NCBI RefSeq assembly: GCF_022430525.1
Contig: NZ_CP092519.1
Span: forward strand, 1,676,454 to 1,740,453
Reading direction: 5' to 3'
Length of the DNA: 64,000 bases
Source of the DNA: Cetobacterium somerae
GTDB lineage: Bacteria; Fusobacteriota; Fusobacteriia; Fusobacteriales; Fusobacteriaceae
Shown piece after piece: positions 55,701 through 64,000 of this stretch; the stretch's first letter is position 1, and each line of letters starts with the position of its first letter. The position numbers and the translations under genes were made by a program. The notes beneath the pieces were generated by a model. The model worked only from the letters and a program-made list of their open reading frames with translations, was not told the DNA's origin and ran no database searches.

Positions 55701-57095
55701 TTAGTTTTGTGAAAATAGAAGAGTATCTCCCATCAAAAGTGTTACATCTCCTTTTGGAGTTATATAATTTTCATCTCTTTTTATAGATACAATTAGCATT
55801 CCTTGAGGTAATTCAAGTTCTCTAATCTTTTTATTAACATATTCTGATTGCTCATCTAATATCATCTTCTTCAAAGCAAGTTCTTCTAATTCCTCTATTT
55901 CTATAAATTTGTCTTCCTCTTGATCCTCTTCGAATAAATTTAATTTTTTCCCTACATATTTTAAAGTCATTCCTTGAAGAAGAACTGAAAATACAACAAT
56001 ATAAAAAGTTAGATTAAACATTCCTTGAGCATTAGGCAACCCTTCTGTTATAGCCATTGTAGCAAAAATTATAGGAACTGCTCCCTTTAATCCTGCCCAT
56101 GATATAAAAAATTTCTCTTTATAATTAAACTTAAATGGCCATAATAAACTATAAACAACAAGCATTCTTATAACTATTATCATGATTACAGACAATAAAC
56201 TTCCTATAAATATATATCCTAACAATTGACTAGGAAAAACTAATAATCCTAACATTACAAACATCCCTATTTGCATAAACCACGTTATCAGTCTCATATT
56301 TCTAATTGAGTTTAACTTATAGTTAAACTTCTTATTTCCAATCATTATTCCAGCAATATATATTGCCAAAAATCCATTTCCATCTAAAACTGTTGCCAGT
56401 CCAAAACAGATAAACAATATGGCAATTAAGTGTATAGTTAAAAACTCTTCCCTCACTATTTTTATATAATTAGCTAGCGGTAAAGTTACCACTCCAAATA
56501 TATACCCTATAATTGCTCCTAGGGTTATTTGTTTTAAAAGAAAAATTATCCCTGTTACAATCGATGTACTTTCTCCCTCTTTAAAAAATGATAATAAAAA
56601 AAGAATTAAAGCATAGGCCATTGGATCATTACTTCCTGATTCTATTTCAACAACTGATTTTATATCCTTCTTTAGCTTTGAGTCTCCTAAGATAGACATA
56701 ACTGCTGCTGCATCTGTTGATGATACCATAGCACTAAATAGTAAAGCTTCTTTTAAGGTAAAATCTGTTAAATAATATACAGCTACTCCAGATAGACCGG
56801 CAGTTAACAAAACACCTAAAGTTGCTAATGTTCCACTTGGATAAAGAGACTTTTTTACATCCTCTTTTTTAGTTTCTAATCCTCCTGAAAAAATTATAAA
56901 CATTAGAGCTATTGTTCCTAAGTTTTGAGCAACTAGGGCATTATCGAAATAAATTCTACCTATTCCCTCTGATCCTGCTAACATTCCAACTAATAAAAAC
57001 ATTATCAATAAAGGTATCTCTAATTTCTTAGATATCCTTATTGAAAATAAACTTAATAATATAATTATTCCAGCAATTAATATCTCTACTCCCAT
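55701..57095 (-). CDS. K+/H+ antiporter, NhaP2/CvrA type
   Basis: 464 residues: about twelve helices of the CPA1 family (VSSTDAAAVMSILGDSKLK and ESGSNDPMAYALILFLLSF contain the transport aspartates), followed by a cytoplasmic RCK-C-like domain (LPQGMLIVSIKRDENYITPKG). Related proteins exchange K+ or Na+ for H+. 8 bases after a small membrane protein gene. Confidence 0.92.
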   Translation of the reverse strand: MGVEILIAGIIILLSLFSIRISKKLEIPLLIMFLLVGMLAGSEGIGRIYFDNALVAQNLGTIALMFIIFSGGLETKKEDVKKSLYPSGTLATLGVLLTAGLSGVAVYYLTDFTLKEALLFSAMVSSTDAAAVMSILGDSKLKKDIKSVVEIESGSNDPMAYALILFLLSFFKEGESTSIVTGIIFLLKQITLGAIIGYIFGVVTLPLANYIKIVREEFLTIHLIAILFICFGLATVLDGNGFLAIYIAGIMIGNKKFNYKLNSIRNMRLITWFMQIGMFVMLGLLVFPSQLLGYIFIGSLLSVIMIIVIRMLVVYSLLWPFKFNYKEKFFISWAGLKGAVPIIFATMAITEGLPNAQGMFNLTFYIVVFSVLLQGMTLKYVGKKLNLFEEDQEEDKFIEIEELEELALKKMILDEQSEYVNKKIRELELPQGMLIVSIKRDENYITPKGDVTLLMGDTLLFSQN

Positions 57096-57103
57096 ATATT
57101 CAC

Positions 57104-57280
57104 CTACCCTGAAATACCATATTTTATTATATGCTCCAATAGTTTAAAAGTAGTCACTCCTACTAACATTAAATATGATCCTACAAACATCATTAAAAAT
57201 AACACTTTAAAAACTTTATCAAAAAAGCTTTCTTTCTCTCTTAAAATTTCATTCTCTTCAGTTAATAATAGTTTTTTCAT
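57104..57280 (-). CDS. Small membrane protein
   Basis: 58 residues, not recognised. Charged N-terminus, then one or two hydrophobic helices (VFKVLFLMMFVGSYLMLVGVTTF). Start ATG 57280 lies 5 bases after GGAGG; the frame is open to a TTG at 57292 inside that site. It directly precedes the antiporter gene and may be an accessory peptide, but adjacency is the only evidence. Confidence 0.65.
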   Translation of the reverse strand: MKKLLLTEENEILREKESFFDKVFKVLFLMMFVGSYLMLVGVTTFKLLEHIIKYGISG

Positions 57281-57324
57281 TTTTTCCTCCAATTTTATTT
57301 TAATATCATTGAAAAAACTATTTT

Positions 57325-57702
57325 TTAAATTCTTAACACTCTATTTTCATATCTATTTAAAATTGTATATATTAAATTATTATTTGGATAAAAATTAAAA
57401 AATGGAATTTCTTTTAAATTAATTCTAAAAATTGGAGAAAAACTAGAATTAATAAGATAAGTTACACTATCATCATTTCCTAAATCATCATCTTTTTTAT
57501 CTCTACTAGATGTTGTTATTATTTTAATATCTTTATTCGATACATTTAAAAGTATATGTTTATCATTTCTGTTATTTTTCGACTCTTTTATTTCTGAGTT
57601 AACAAAAGTATATAGGTGGGATCTATCTTTAATCTCCTCCCTAATACTTCCAAAAATTGAAATAATAGAAAGAAGTAAAAATAGAGATAATTTTTTTCTC
57701 AT
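57325..57702 (-). CDS. Small exported protein of unknown function
   Basis: 125 residues. N-terminal signal-like segment RKKLSLFLLLSIISIFGS, then a Lys/Asp/Asn-rich body with no family I know. ATG 57702 has AGAGGTG upstream; the frame is open to GTG 57711, inside that site. Gap of 44 bases to the small membrane protein gene. Confidence 0.6.
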   Translation of the reverse strand: MRKKLSLFLLLSIISIFGSIREEIKDRSHLYTFVNSEIKESKNNRNDKHILLNVSNKDIKIITTSSRDKKDDDLGNDDSVTYLINSSFSPIFRINLKEIPFFNFYPNNNLIYTILNRYENRVLRI

Positions 57703-57808
57703 TTTTTTCACCTCTTAAGCTTATTCTACAAGTTTAAATTTATTCTTTTTTTATCTATAAATTTAATTAGATATTATACATGTTTTTTAACTACTTTCCA
57801 ATAAAAAA

Positions 57809-57843
57809 TAAAAACCATGCAAACTATTTGCATGGTTTTTTAA
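57809..57843 (-). terminator. Terminator after the thioredoxin-like gene
   Basis: AAAAACCATGCAAA/TTTGCATGGTTTTT, a 14-bp stem with a 3-base loop, flanked by A- and T-runs; usable on the minus strand. Confidence 0.88.
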
Positions 57844-58107
57844 TTAATGACCGCAGCTACATCCACATCCACCTGATGAATGTCCATTTTCATCAACGAA
57901 TTTAGCGATTTGATCTAAGCCTATATATGTTTTTGTTCCGCTACACTTTTCCACAATTAAGCACGGTACAGATCTGATCCCATACATTCCTGCTAACTCT
58001 TGATTTTCCATAGCATTTATAATCTCTACACCTTCAGTATCTGCTAAAAGCTCTTTTGCTGGACCACAATATTGACAAGTTGGTGTTGTAAATAACATAA
58101 TTCTCAT
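57844..58107 (-). CDS. Thioredoxin/glutaredoxin-like protein with Cys-rich tail
   Basis: 87 residues. Thioredoxin fold with active-site CQYC in TTPTCQYCGPAKEL and the cis-proline in IRSVPCLIVE. The last ten residues (SSGGCGCSCGH) form an unusual Gly/Cys tail that could bind a metal. Probably a small thiol-disulfide or electron carrier; partner unknown. Single gene with its own promoter and terminator. Confidence 0.85.
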   Translation of the reverse strand: MRIMLFTTPTCQYCGPAKELLADTEGVEIINAMENQELAGMYGIRSVPCLIVEKCSGTKTYIGLDQIAKFVDENGHSSGGCGCSCGH

Positions 58108-58146
58108 TTTTATACCTCCATTTATACTTTTTCTGTATATATTAAT

Positions 58147-58175
58147 ATCATATAAAACTTTAGTATAAAAGTCAA
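58147..58175 (-). promoter_or_regulatory. Promoter of the thioredoxin-like gene
   Basis: On the minus strand TTGACT (58175-58170), 17 bases, TATGAT (58152-58147). Confidence 0.78.
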
Positions 58176-58251
58176 GAATTTTTATATCTTTAATTTTTTT
58201 TGTATTTAATATATAATAGACAGATATTATTTTATTTGAGGAGAATATATT

Positions 58252-58701
58252 ATGAAAAATTTTATAGCTTTTATTTTTATTTTTTTAACACTTTGCTCTA
58301 CTCAAATTTTAGCTAACCCTGGTAAAGGAAAGGCTAAAGGTCATGCACACAAAAATATTAATACCGATACTAACTGGGGACATAATAAAGAATTTATTGA
58401 GTGGTTAAATCTGAATCCATCCTTTAAACATAAAGATAGAAAAAATGTTGAAAAATTTTATAAGGAACAACTTAAAGAGGAAAAACGATTACGTAAAGCT
58501 TTTGCTAAATATAATAGAGAAATCTCATCATTTCCTGCATACAAAAATTATAACGACCCTTTAAAATATTTCATCAATGATTTATTGTACCATCCAAATA
58601 GATTAAATAATTATAATTTCTCTTCAAACTTTAAACAGACATTAACAAAAGAAGAGAAAATTGCAATGGATTTTCTTAGATTACTTGATAATTTCAAATA
58701 A
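58252..58701 (+). CDS. Exported basic protein of unknown function
   Basis: 149 residues. Signal peptide MKNFIAFIFIFLTLCSTQILANP, a His/Lys/Gly-rich segment (GKGKAKGHAHKNIN) and an amphipathic Lys/Tyr-rich body without a family I recognise. TGAGGAG site before the ATG and a TATAAT at 58212-58217. Isolated plus-strand gene between two minus-strand ones; likely periplasmic. Confidence 0.7.
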   Translation: MKNFIAFIFIFLTLCSTQILANPGKGKAKGHAHKNINTDTNWGHNKEFIEWLNLNPSFKHKDRKNVEKFYKEQLKEEKRLRKAFAKYNREISSFPAYKNYNDPLKYFINDLLYHPNRLNNYNFSSNFKQTLTKEEKIAMDFLRLLDNFK

Positions 58702-58733
58702 AAAAGTGGATTTAATCCACTTTTTTTTACTTT
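58698..58733 (+). terminator. Bidirectional terminator between the exported protein gene and pgl
   Basis: AAAAAAGTGGATT/AATCCACTTTTTT stem with a short loop, with A- and T-runs on the outside. It overlaps the very end of pgl. Confidence 0.85.
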
Positions 58734-59371
58734 TCATATTCCATTAAAACTATGGGATTATCTATAAAAAATGCTGGACATTTAAATTTAGGTAAATTCT
58801 CTAATACCTCAGCTTTTTCTTTTGTTGCTATTACTATTTTCTTTTCAGCTTTATTTATCGTTTCCATACTTAAAGTTATTCTTTTGTGGGGATGGTTTGA
58901 ACTTTCCGTTATAAGAGTTGGTTCTAATACTTCTATATCATCCATAGTAAATATCGATCCTGTATGACCATCGTCTCCTATTCCTAAATAAACTGCATCG
59001 AATCTTATGTCACCTTTAAAATATTTTAATAATCTTTTTTCATAATCAATTTTTGAATCTAAAGGAGTTTTTAATATTTCTATTTTATGTATATTTTTTT
59101 CAGGAATATCAATTTTATCCAAAAGGTTTTTCTTTAAAAGATTATAATTACTACTGTCACTATTTAATGATACAAATCTTTCATCCACTAAAAAAATATT
59201 TATTTTTTCCCACTCTATATCTTCTTTTGATAATTTAGTGAAAAATTCTTTTGGAGTTCTACCACCTGAAAATGCAATATTAACAACATCCTTCCCATAA
59301 GTTGTCTCTTTAAATATATCAATTGCTTTTTTAAAAAGATCACTTTTTTTAGAAACTTTTATTAATCTCAT
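58727..59371 (-). CDS. pgl: 6-phosphogluconolactonase
   Basis: 214 residues. SOL/DevB family: IAFSGGRTPKEFFTKLS, FLVDERFVSLNSDSSNYN and YLGIGDDGHTGSIF are diagnostic. Second step of the oxidative pentose phosphate pathway. Overlaps ppk by 4 bases, an unusual pairing of sugar and polyphosphate metabolism; zwf and gnd are not in view. Confidence 0.93.
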   Translation of the reverse strand: MRLIKVSKKSDLFKKAIDIFKETTYGKDVVNIAFSGGRTPKEFFTKLSKEDIEWEKINIFLVDERFVSLNSDSSNYNLLKKNLLDKIDIPEKNIHKIEILKTPLDSKIDYEKRLLKYFKGDIRFDAVYLGIGDDGHTGSIFTMDDIEVLEPTLITESSNHPHKRITLSMETINKAEKKIVIATKEKAEVLENLPKFKCPAFFIDNPIVLMEYEK

Positions 59372-61428
59372 ATTGTACCCTCCTTTTTTATTTCACTAGA
59401 TTTTTCTCTATAGTATTCTTGATAATTAAATTTTAGTGTCGTTTTTTTTATTTTTTGATTTATCAAAGAATAACTGCCATCTTTATTTTGAATTCTTAAT
59501 TTAACATTATCTTTTAAAATATCTTTTATGAGTTGAATAACTTTTTTTCTATCTTCTTTATTTTCCAAAGGAAACATTGTTTCTACTCTGCCATCTAAAT
59601 TTCTTCTCATACAATCTGCACTTCCTAGATATAACTCTTCTTCTCCATTATTTTCAAAATAGTATATTCTATCATGTTCTAAGAAACGTCCAACTAAGCT
59701 ATAAACCTTTATATTTTCACTTAGTCCAATTATTCCACTTTTTAAGCAACATGCTCCTCTAACAATTAAAGTGACTTCAACCCCTGCTTTAGATGCATCG
59801 TAAAGTTTTTCTATTACTCCTTGATCTGTTAAACCATTTACTTTAATAACTATTTTTCCTAGTCCACCTTTTGAAGTATTTTCAATCTCTCTATCTATAA
59901 ATCTATATAATGTATCTCTTAAATGAGTTGGTGCGACTATTAATTTTTTCCAATCATCTATCTTTGAAAACCCAGTTAATTTATTGAAAAGATAACTAGC
60001 ATCTATTCCCATCTCCTCATCCATAGTAAAAAATGAATAATCTACATATAATTTTGCCGTTGAATCATTATAATTTCCAGTTCCTAAGTGGACATACCTT
60101 TTTATACCATCCTCTTCTTTTCTAATTATCAATAAACACTTAGCATGAGTTTTTAATCCGCTTAATCCATAAATTACATGACACCCTGCTTCTTCTAACT
60201 CTCGCGCCCATTTAACATTTCTTGCCTCATCAAATCTAGCCTTTAGTTCTACTAATACTGTTACTTGTTTTCCATTTTCAGCAGCTTTTTTTAAATATTT
60301 TATTATAGGTGAATCACCACTTACTCTGTATAAAGTTTGTTTTATAGCCAAAACTTTAGGATCTTGAGCAGAGACTTTTACCAAATCAACCACATGATCA
60401 AAACTTTCAAAAGGATGTCTGAGTAAAATATTTCTTTTTGACAAAATTTTAAATATATTTTCACCAGATAACTCTTTATAATACCTCGGAATATTTTTTT
60501 CAAATTTTAATCCTTCTACTCCATCAACATCTGTCATTCCCCATAAAAAAGTCAAATCTAGAGGTCCTAAAACTGGATAAAAATTTTCTTCTTCAAGTTC
60601 TATTTGTTCTTTTAAAAACTCTAAACTTTTATTTGAAACTCCACGAATATATTCAACTCTAACTGGATTTCCCCATTTTCTATTTTTTACTTCTTTTTCT
60701 ATTTCAACTAATAAATCCTCTGCTCCACTATTTTCATCGATACCTAAATCCTCATCTCTTGTTATTCTAAAGTATCCTATATCTATTATTTCGTAACCAT
60801 TAAATAATTTATTCAAATTGTTCTTTATAACTTCTTCCAATAATATAAAATTATTTCCACCTGGTAACTTGATTAATCTATTTACAACTCTTGGAATTTC
60901 AACTATAGCAAAAGATATCCCATCCTTTTCTTTTACATTTAAAATCAAATTTATGGCTCCACTATTTAAGTGCGGAAAAGGTCTAAACGTATCAATTGCC
61001 ATTGGTGTCAGTATTGGAAATAAAGTTTCACTATAATAATTTTCTATAAATCTCAATTCTTTTCCTGCTAATTCATCATATGTCTTTATAGAAATTTTCC
61101 CTTCAAGTTTTATCTTATCCATAATTGAAGAATAAAGTTTATATTGCTTATCTATAATCTTAGTAACATCTTTTTTTATCATAGATAATTGTTCTTTTGG
61201 AAGTAAACCTGCTATATCTCTTAATTCTAAATTTGATTCGTCTTGAGCTTTTAACCCTGCAACTCTTACTTTAAAAAACTCATCAAAATTTGAGCTTACA
61301 ATTGCCAAAAATTTTATTTTTTCTAAAAGTGGATTATCCACTGTTTCTGCCTCTGATAATACCCTTTTATTAAACTCTATCCAACTTATCTCTCTATTAT
61401 AGAAGTCTTTTCCAGTATAGGGACTCAT
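59368..61428 (-). CDS. ppk: Polyphosphate kinase 1
   Basis: 686 residues, normal for PPK1. N-terminal domain (NREISWIEFNKRVLSEA), head domain, then the two PLD-like halves with the catalytic histidines in THAKCLLIIRKE, RYVHLGTGNYN and HDRIYYFEN. Reversibly polymerises ATP phosphate into polyphosphate. Overlaps both pgl and the upstream Ppx-like gene by 4 bases, so the set is translationally coupled. Confidence 0.97.
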   Translation of the reverse strand: MSPYTGKDFYNREISWIEFNKRVLSEAETVDNPLLEKIKFLAIVSSNFDEFFKVRVAGLKAQDESNLELRDIAGLLPKEQLSMIKKDVTKIIDKQYKLYSSIMDKIKLEGKISIKTYDELAGKELRFIENYYSETLFPILTPMAIDTFRPFPHLNSGAINLILNVKEKDGISFAIVEIPRVVNRLIKLPGGNNFILLEEVIKNNLNKLFNGYEIIDIGYFRITRDEDLGIDENSGAEDLLVEIEKEVKNRKWGNPVRVEYIRGVSNKSLEFLKEQIELEEENFYPVLGPLDLTFLWGMTDVDGVEGLKFEKNIPRYYKELSGENIFKILSKRNILLRHPFESFDHVVDLVKVSAQDPKVLAIKQTLYRVSGDSPIIKYLKKAAENGKQVTVLVELKARFDEARNVKWARELEEAGCHVIYGLSGLKTHAKCLLIIRKEEDGIKRYVHLGTGNYNDSTAKLYVDYSFFTMDEEMGIDASYLFNKLTGFSKIDDWKKLIVAPTHLRDTLYRFIDREIENTSKGGLGKIVIKVNGLTDQGVIEKLYDASKAGVEVTLIVRGACCLKSGIIGLSENIKVYSLVGRFLEHDRIYYFENNGEEELYLGSADCMRRNLDGRVETMFPLENKEDRKKVIQLIKDILKDNVKLRIQNKDGSYSLINQKIKKTTLKFNYQEYYREKSSEIKKEGTI

Positions 61429-62951
61429 TCTCCAAACCTCCTATTTATTTTAAGCTCTATATCTAAATCAAACAAATATTTAAATAGTTTTGATTGTTTT
61501 TCAAAACTACTTTTTTCCATATAAAAATCCTCATTTGTTTCCATTTCTATTATTAAATTATTTTTATTAAGACTTATTTTTTCATTTTGTAATCGTCTTT
61601 TTTTCCCTCGGTCTAAAGATGTCGCTATTTTTATAATTGCTATAATTTTTAATAATTTTATTAATTCCTCTCCTTTAAAACCATAGTTATAAAGTGATTC
61701 TAATTTGGTATTTGATGTATGAGCTCTAATTATAAACCCAACTTTTTCAATCATTTCTCTATTTAAACCAAATATTGTTGTATTTTCAAGTATATAAGCT
61801 GAATGTTTACTATGATTTTCAAAATCTATTGCTTTTCCAATATCATGTAAATAAGCAGCTATTATAAAATATTTATAATCCTTTAACCCTAAGGAGTGGT
61901 ACCCTTTTAATTTATCAAGTAATTTTATACCTATTTTTTTTACAAATTCAGAATGCTCTTTATCAAAATCAAATTTTTCTCCCAAATCTATAACTGAATC
62001 TAATGTTATTTTCCATAAAGTTTCTTCAAAACAATATCTTATATCAGGATAAAACTTTTCTAATGCACATAAATCCTTTATATTAAAATCTAAAAATTTA
62101 ATCTCCTTTATTTCAAAATAATCTATAAAGCTTATTATTAAACAAATAGATATAACTATTAATTTTGCTATAGGAACACTACATTTATATTTTATAGAAA
62201 TTTCATTGTATGAGTGCTCTTGTAAAAATTTCAATTTTTCTTTTAATTCATTTAGTGTTATATTTTTTAAATCTTTTTTTCCAAAAACTAACTTTAAAAG
62301 CTTTTCCTCTAACTCACCTTCTAAAATTAATTTTTTTATAACTTTTCTTCCTATATCTCTTTTTATAAACTCAACATAACTTTCCATATAATCACAAATA
62401 AAATCAAAAGCTTTTTTAGAATTTATATTATTTTCTTCAAGAATTAAATATAACTTTTCTGTTCCTAGATTTATATGTTCATTTATACATAATTCCCCTT
62501 TATAAAATAGATATACTCCTGAACTAAATGATTTTAAATTAAAAAACAATCTACTTTCTTTTTTTGAAAAAATTTCTTTTTCTAAATGAATTAATTTTTT
62601 TATAGAGTAGTATGTTTTCTCACTCAAATCTATATTTTCTACTGACAAATTTACCTTTAGTTTTATTTGATCTAATACCATTGGAAAATTGGTTATTGTT
62701 TTAAAAAATTCACTAAATATAATTTTCTTTTCTATAACTCCATAATCTCTTAATAAATTGTCCATTTTTTTCAATATCTCACACAATTTCCTCATTTTTT
62801 CTAAAGAGATTTCATCTTTATCTCTAATATCTTTAAAAAGATTTATATCCTCTGTTACTTTCTCTAAAATTTTGTATCCAATTTCCTTTTTTTCATATAT
62901 TTTCATCTCTATAAAAGTAGAGTTAACTTCTATCACTGCGTAAGTCCCCAT
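61425..62951 (-). CDS. Divergent Ppx/GppA-like protein with HD domain
   Basis: 508 residues. The first 250 or so align in pattern with the Ppx/GppA (sugar kinase/actin) fold (MGTYAVIEVNSTFIEMKIYE), but the usual phosphate-binding glycine motif (DxGGGS) reads FNLKSFSSG, so polyphosphatase activity is doubtful. The C-terminal part is an HD domain: AAYLHDIGKAIDFENHSKHSAYIL and IIRAHTSN. May sense or hydrolyse a nucleotide such as (p)ppGpp; unproven. Overlaps ppk by 4 bases and follows the next gene by 12. Confidence 0.75.
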   Translation of the reverse strand: MGTYAVIEVNSTFIEMKIYEKKEIGYKILEKVTEDINLFKDIRDKDEISLEKMRKLCEILKKMDNLLRDYGVIEKKIIFSEFFKTITNFPMVLDQIKLKVNLSVENIDLSEKTYYSIKKLIHLEKEIFSKKESRLFFNLKSFSSGVYLFYKGELCINEHINLGTEKLYLILEENNINSKKAFDFICDYMESYVEFIKRDIGRKVIKKLILEGELEEKLLKLVFGKKDLKNITLNELKEKLKFLQEHSYNEISIKYKCSVPIAKLIVISICLIISFIDYFEIKEIKFLDFNIKDLCALEKFYPDIRYCFEETLWKITLDSVIDLGEKFDFDKEHSEFVKKIGIKLLDKLKGYHSLGLKDYKYFIIAAYLHDIGKAIDFENHSKHSAYILENTTIFGLNREMIEKVGFIIRAHTSNTKLESLYNYGFKGEELIKLLKIIAIIKIATSLDRGKKRRLQNEKISLNKNNLIIEMETNEDFYMEKSSFEKQSKLFKYLFDLDIELKINRRFGE

Positions 62952-62963
62952 ATCGTCTCCATT

Positions 62964-64000
62964 CTATTTATTCATTTTAAACCTTAATTTTTTATCAAAA
63001 GTATTAACAAATTTTTTTTGAGATATAAATAAATCAATAATTTTTAAATCCTCCTCATCTTTTTCTTTTATAAAAAATATAATCTCATCTTTTGCTATTT
63101 CAATTTCAAAGTTTTCTTCCTCCAAAAGTAAATCATCATAAAATATATTAGTTATATTCAATATTTTAGAAAGCATCATCAATTCTTCTATCTCACTCTC
63201 TTTAAACATCTCTTTATATTTTTCTAAACCTTTATACTTTTTATTTCCTCTTGCTATGATTAGAGCTGATGCTACAAGATCCTTTTGCTCAATAGCTTTT
63301 ATCCCCAAATTTAATATCATATAAGCTGAATGGAGTGGATAATTTACAAAATTAATACTTTTTCCAATATCATATAAATAAGTTACTATTTTTATTATTT
63401 TTTCATTTATTCCTTTTATCTTGTATTCTTCATCTAATGCTAAACATATTTTTTTAAAAATTTTATATTGTTTTTCTTTTATTTTTGTATTAATATCTAA
63501 AATTTCTAAAATTTCTTTAAAGCCATCCTCAAATGGATCTTTTATAACTTTTCCACACTCACTAAGTCTCTCATATAAAACACCTTCTCTTATTCCATAA
63601 CCACTTATTATCAACTCTTTTAAATTGAAATATGCTAATACTTCTTCTACAGCAATAGCTGCTCCTATAAATACATCTGCTCTGGCTTTAGATAATCCTT
63701 GTACATCTTGCTTTTCTTTATAATCTTTTTCTTTTATAAAATTCACTACCTCTTCTACACCATCTATACTTACCTTATAATTATGTAATAATTCTAAAGG
63801 ATAGTTATTTAAATATAAATTTACTCCTCCAATATTTCTAACAGTTCCTCCAACTCCAATTAAAGGTAATCCTTTTATTTTCTCTTTCCACTGAACTATT
63901 TTAAATTGTTCTCTTATAAACTCCCTTAATATTTCTTCATCTTTTTTACTTAATTTATCTTTTAAATTTACGATTTCTGATAAAGTTACTGCTCCAAAAT
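62964..64000 (-). CDS. Exopolyphosphatase / pppGpp phosphatase (Ppx/GppA) with HD-like C-terminus, 5' end outside window
   Basis: The reading frame stays open to 64000, so the start lies outside; 345 codons are visible. Conserved Ppx/GppA features: GAVTLSE, LIGVGGTVRNI, GLSKARADVFIGAAIAVEEVL and SGYGIREGVL. The C-terminal part is a reduced HD-like helical domain (YLYDIGKSINFVNYPLHSAYMI). The GTG at 63746 is internal, not a start. Heads a ppx-(ppx-like)-ppk-pgl run; degrades polyphosphate from its ends or pppGpp. Confidence 0.88.
   Translation of the reverse strand, partial: FGAVTLSEIVNLKDKLSKKDEEILREFIREQFKIVQWKEKIKGLPLIGVGGTVRNIGGVNLYLNNYPLELLHNYKVSIDGVEEVVNFIKEKDYKEKQDVQGLSKARADVFIGAAIAVEEVLAYFNLKELIISGYGIREGVLYERLSECGKVIKDPFEDGFKEILEILDINTKIKEKQYKIFKKICLALDEEYKIKGINEKIIKIVTYLYDIGKSINFVNYPLHSAYMILNLGIKAIEQKDLVASALIIARGNKKYKGLEKYKEMFKESEIEELMMLSKILNITNIFYDDLLLEEENFEIEIAKDEIIFFIKEKDEEDLKIIDLFISQKKFVNTFDKKLRFKMNK

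Noticed and set aside
63746-63748. GTG as the start of the last gene
   Set aside because: The frame continues upstream with conserved Ppx/GppA motifs (GAVTLSE, GVGGTVRN) to the window edge.

Overview
The window is strongly AT-rich, gene-dense bacterial chromosome. I read it as a Fusobacteriota genome of the Fusobacterium/Cetobacterium type; this is inference, since no 16S rRNA is present. Supporting points are Clostridia-like housekeeping genes (HrcA/CIRCE heat-shock control, RNase J, RNase Y, YlqF, YqeK, a STAS/RsbW pair), combined with a Gram-negative-type FadL/OmpP1 outer-membrane protein, and a tmRNA tag ending in YALAA. Nearly everything is core metabolism, translation, RNA decay and envelope biology. 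I see no phage, insertion sequence, CRISPR array or rRNA/tRNA gene apart from tmRNA.

Layout. 1-8270 (minus): glmU (3' part only), a membrane-anchored J-domain protein, a TPR protein, the infC-rpmI-rplT operon with a long leader, then ptsI-ptsH-ispH-rpsA. 8382-18355 (plus): a CIRCE-controlled hrcA-grpE-dnaK-dnaJ block running into yajC, a cell-wall amidase, a GerMN protein, yqeK, rnr and smpB, with hairpins between several genes. 18361-24574 (minus): a tetR-fadL pair, then an M20 amidohydrolase with a two-part membrane carrier and a sensor-regulator. 24601-42586 (minus): about 20 tightly packed or overlapping genes, from a DUF445 protein and ruvB down to a SEC-C protein, with no terminator noticed between them. 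They include rsmE, mtaB, PBP2, RNase J, dxs, tlyA, ctpA, rsmI, ylqF and nadE. 42713-44360 (plus): a single transporter gene behind an RNA leader. 44363-49446 (minus): obg, miaA, a lipoprotein, RsbW-like and STAS proteins, and RNase Y. 49632-53610 (plus): aroC, dCMP deaminase, a hemolysin III protein, a MATE exporter and ssrA. 53613-64000 (minus, one plus gene): aldo/keto reductase, rlmI, a K+/H+ antiporter, small membrane and secreted proteins, a redox protein, and a polyphosphate/pentose cluster of two Ppx-like genes, ppk and pgl.

The most interesting element is the 5' leader at 42735-42949. A good Shine-Dalgarno precedes an 18-residue ORF, MKQKIVFNTNAYYYYYLT, with five consecutive tyrosine codons. 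It is followed by mutually exclusive RNA hairpins and a strong intrinsic terminator, just upstream of an AGCS-family (alanine/glycine:cation) symporter gene. This has the architecture of ribosome-mediated attenuation responding to tyrosine, and suggests the symporter carries tyrosine or a related amino acid. A second attenuator candidate lies in the infC leader: the 5' arm of a terminator is perfectly complementary over 9 bases to a segment about 80 bases upstream, and infC itself appears to start at AUU.

Several gene starts were moved from the longest open frame to an internal codon with a better Shine-Dalgarno; each is explained in its entry. Family assignments rest on motif and whole-sequence recognition from memory, with no database search.
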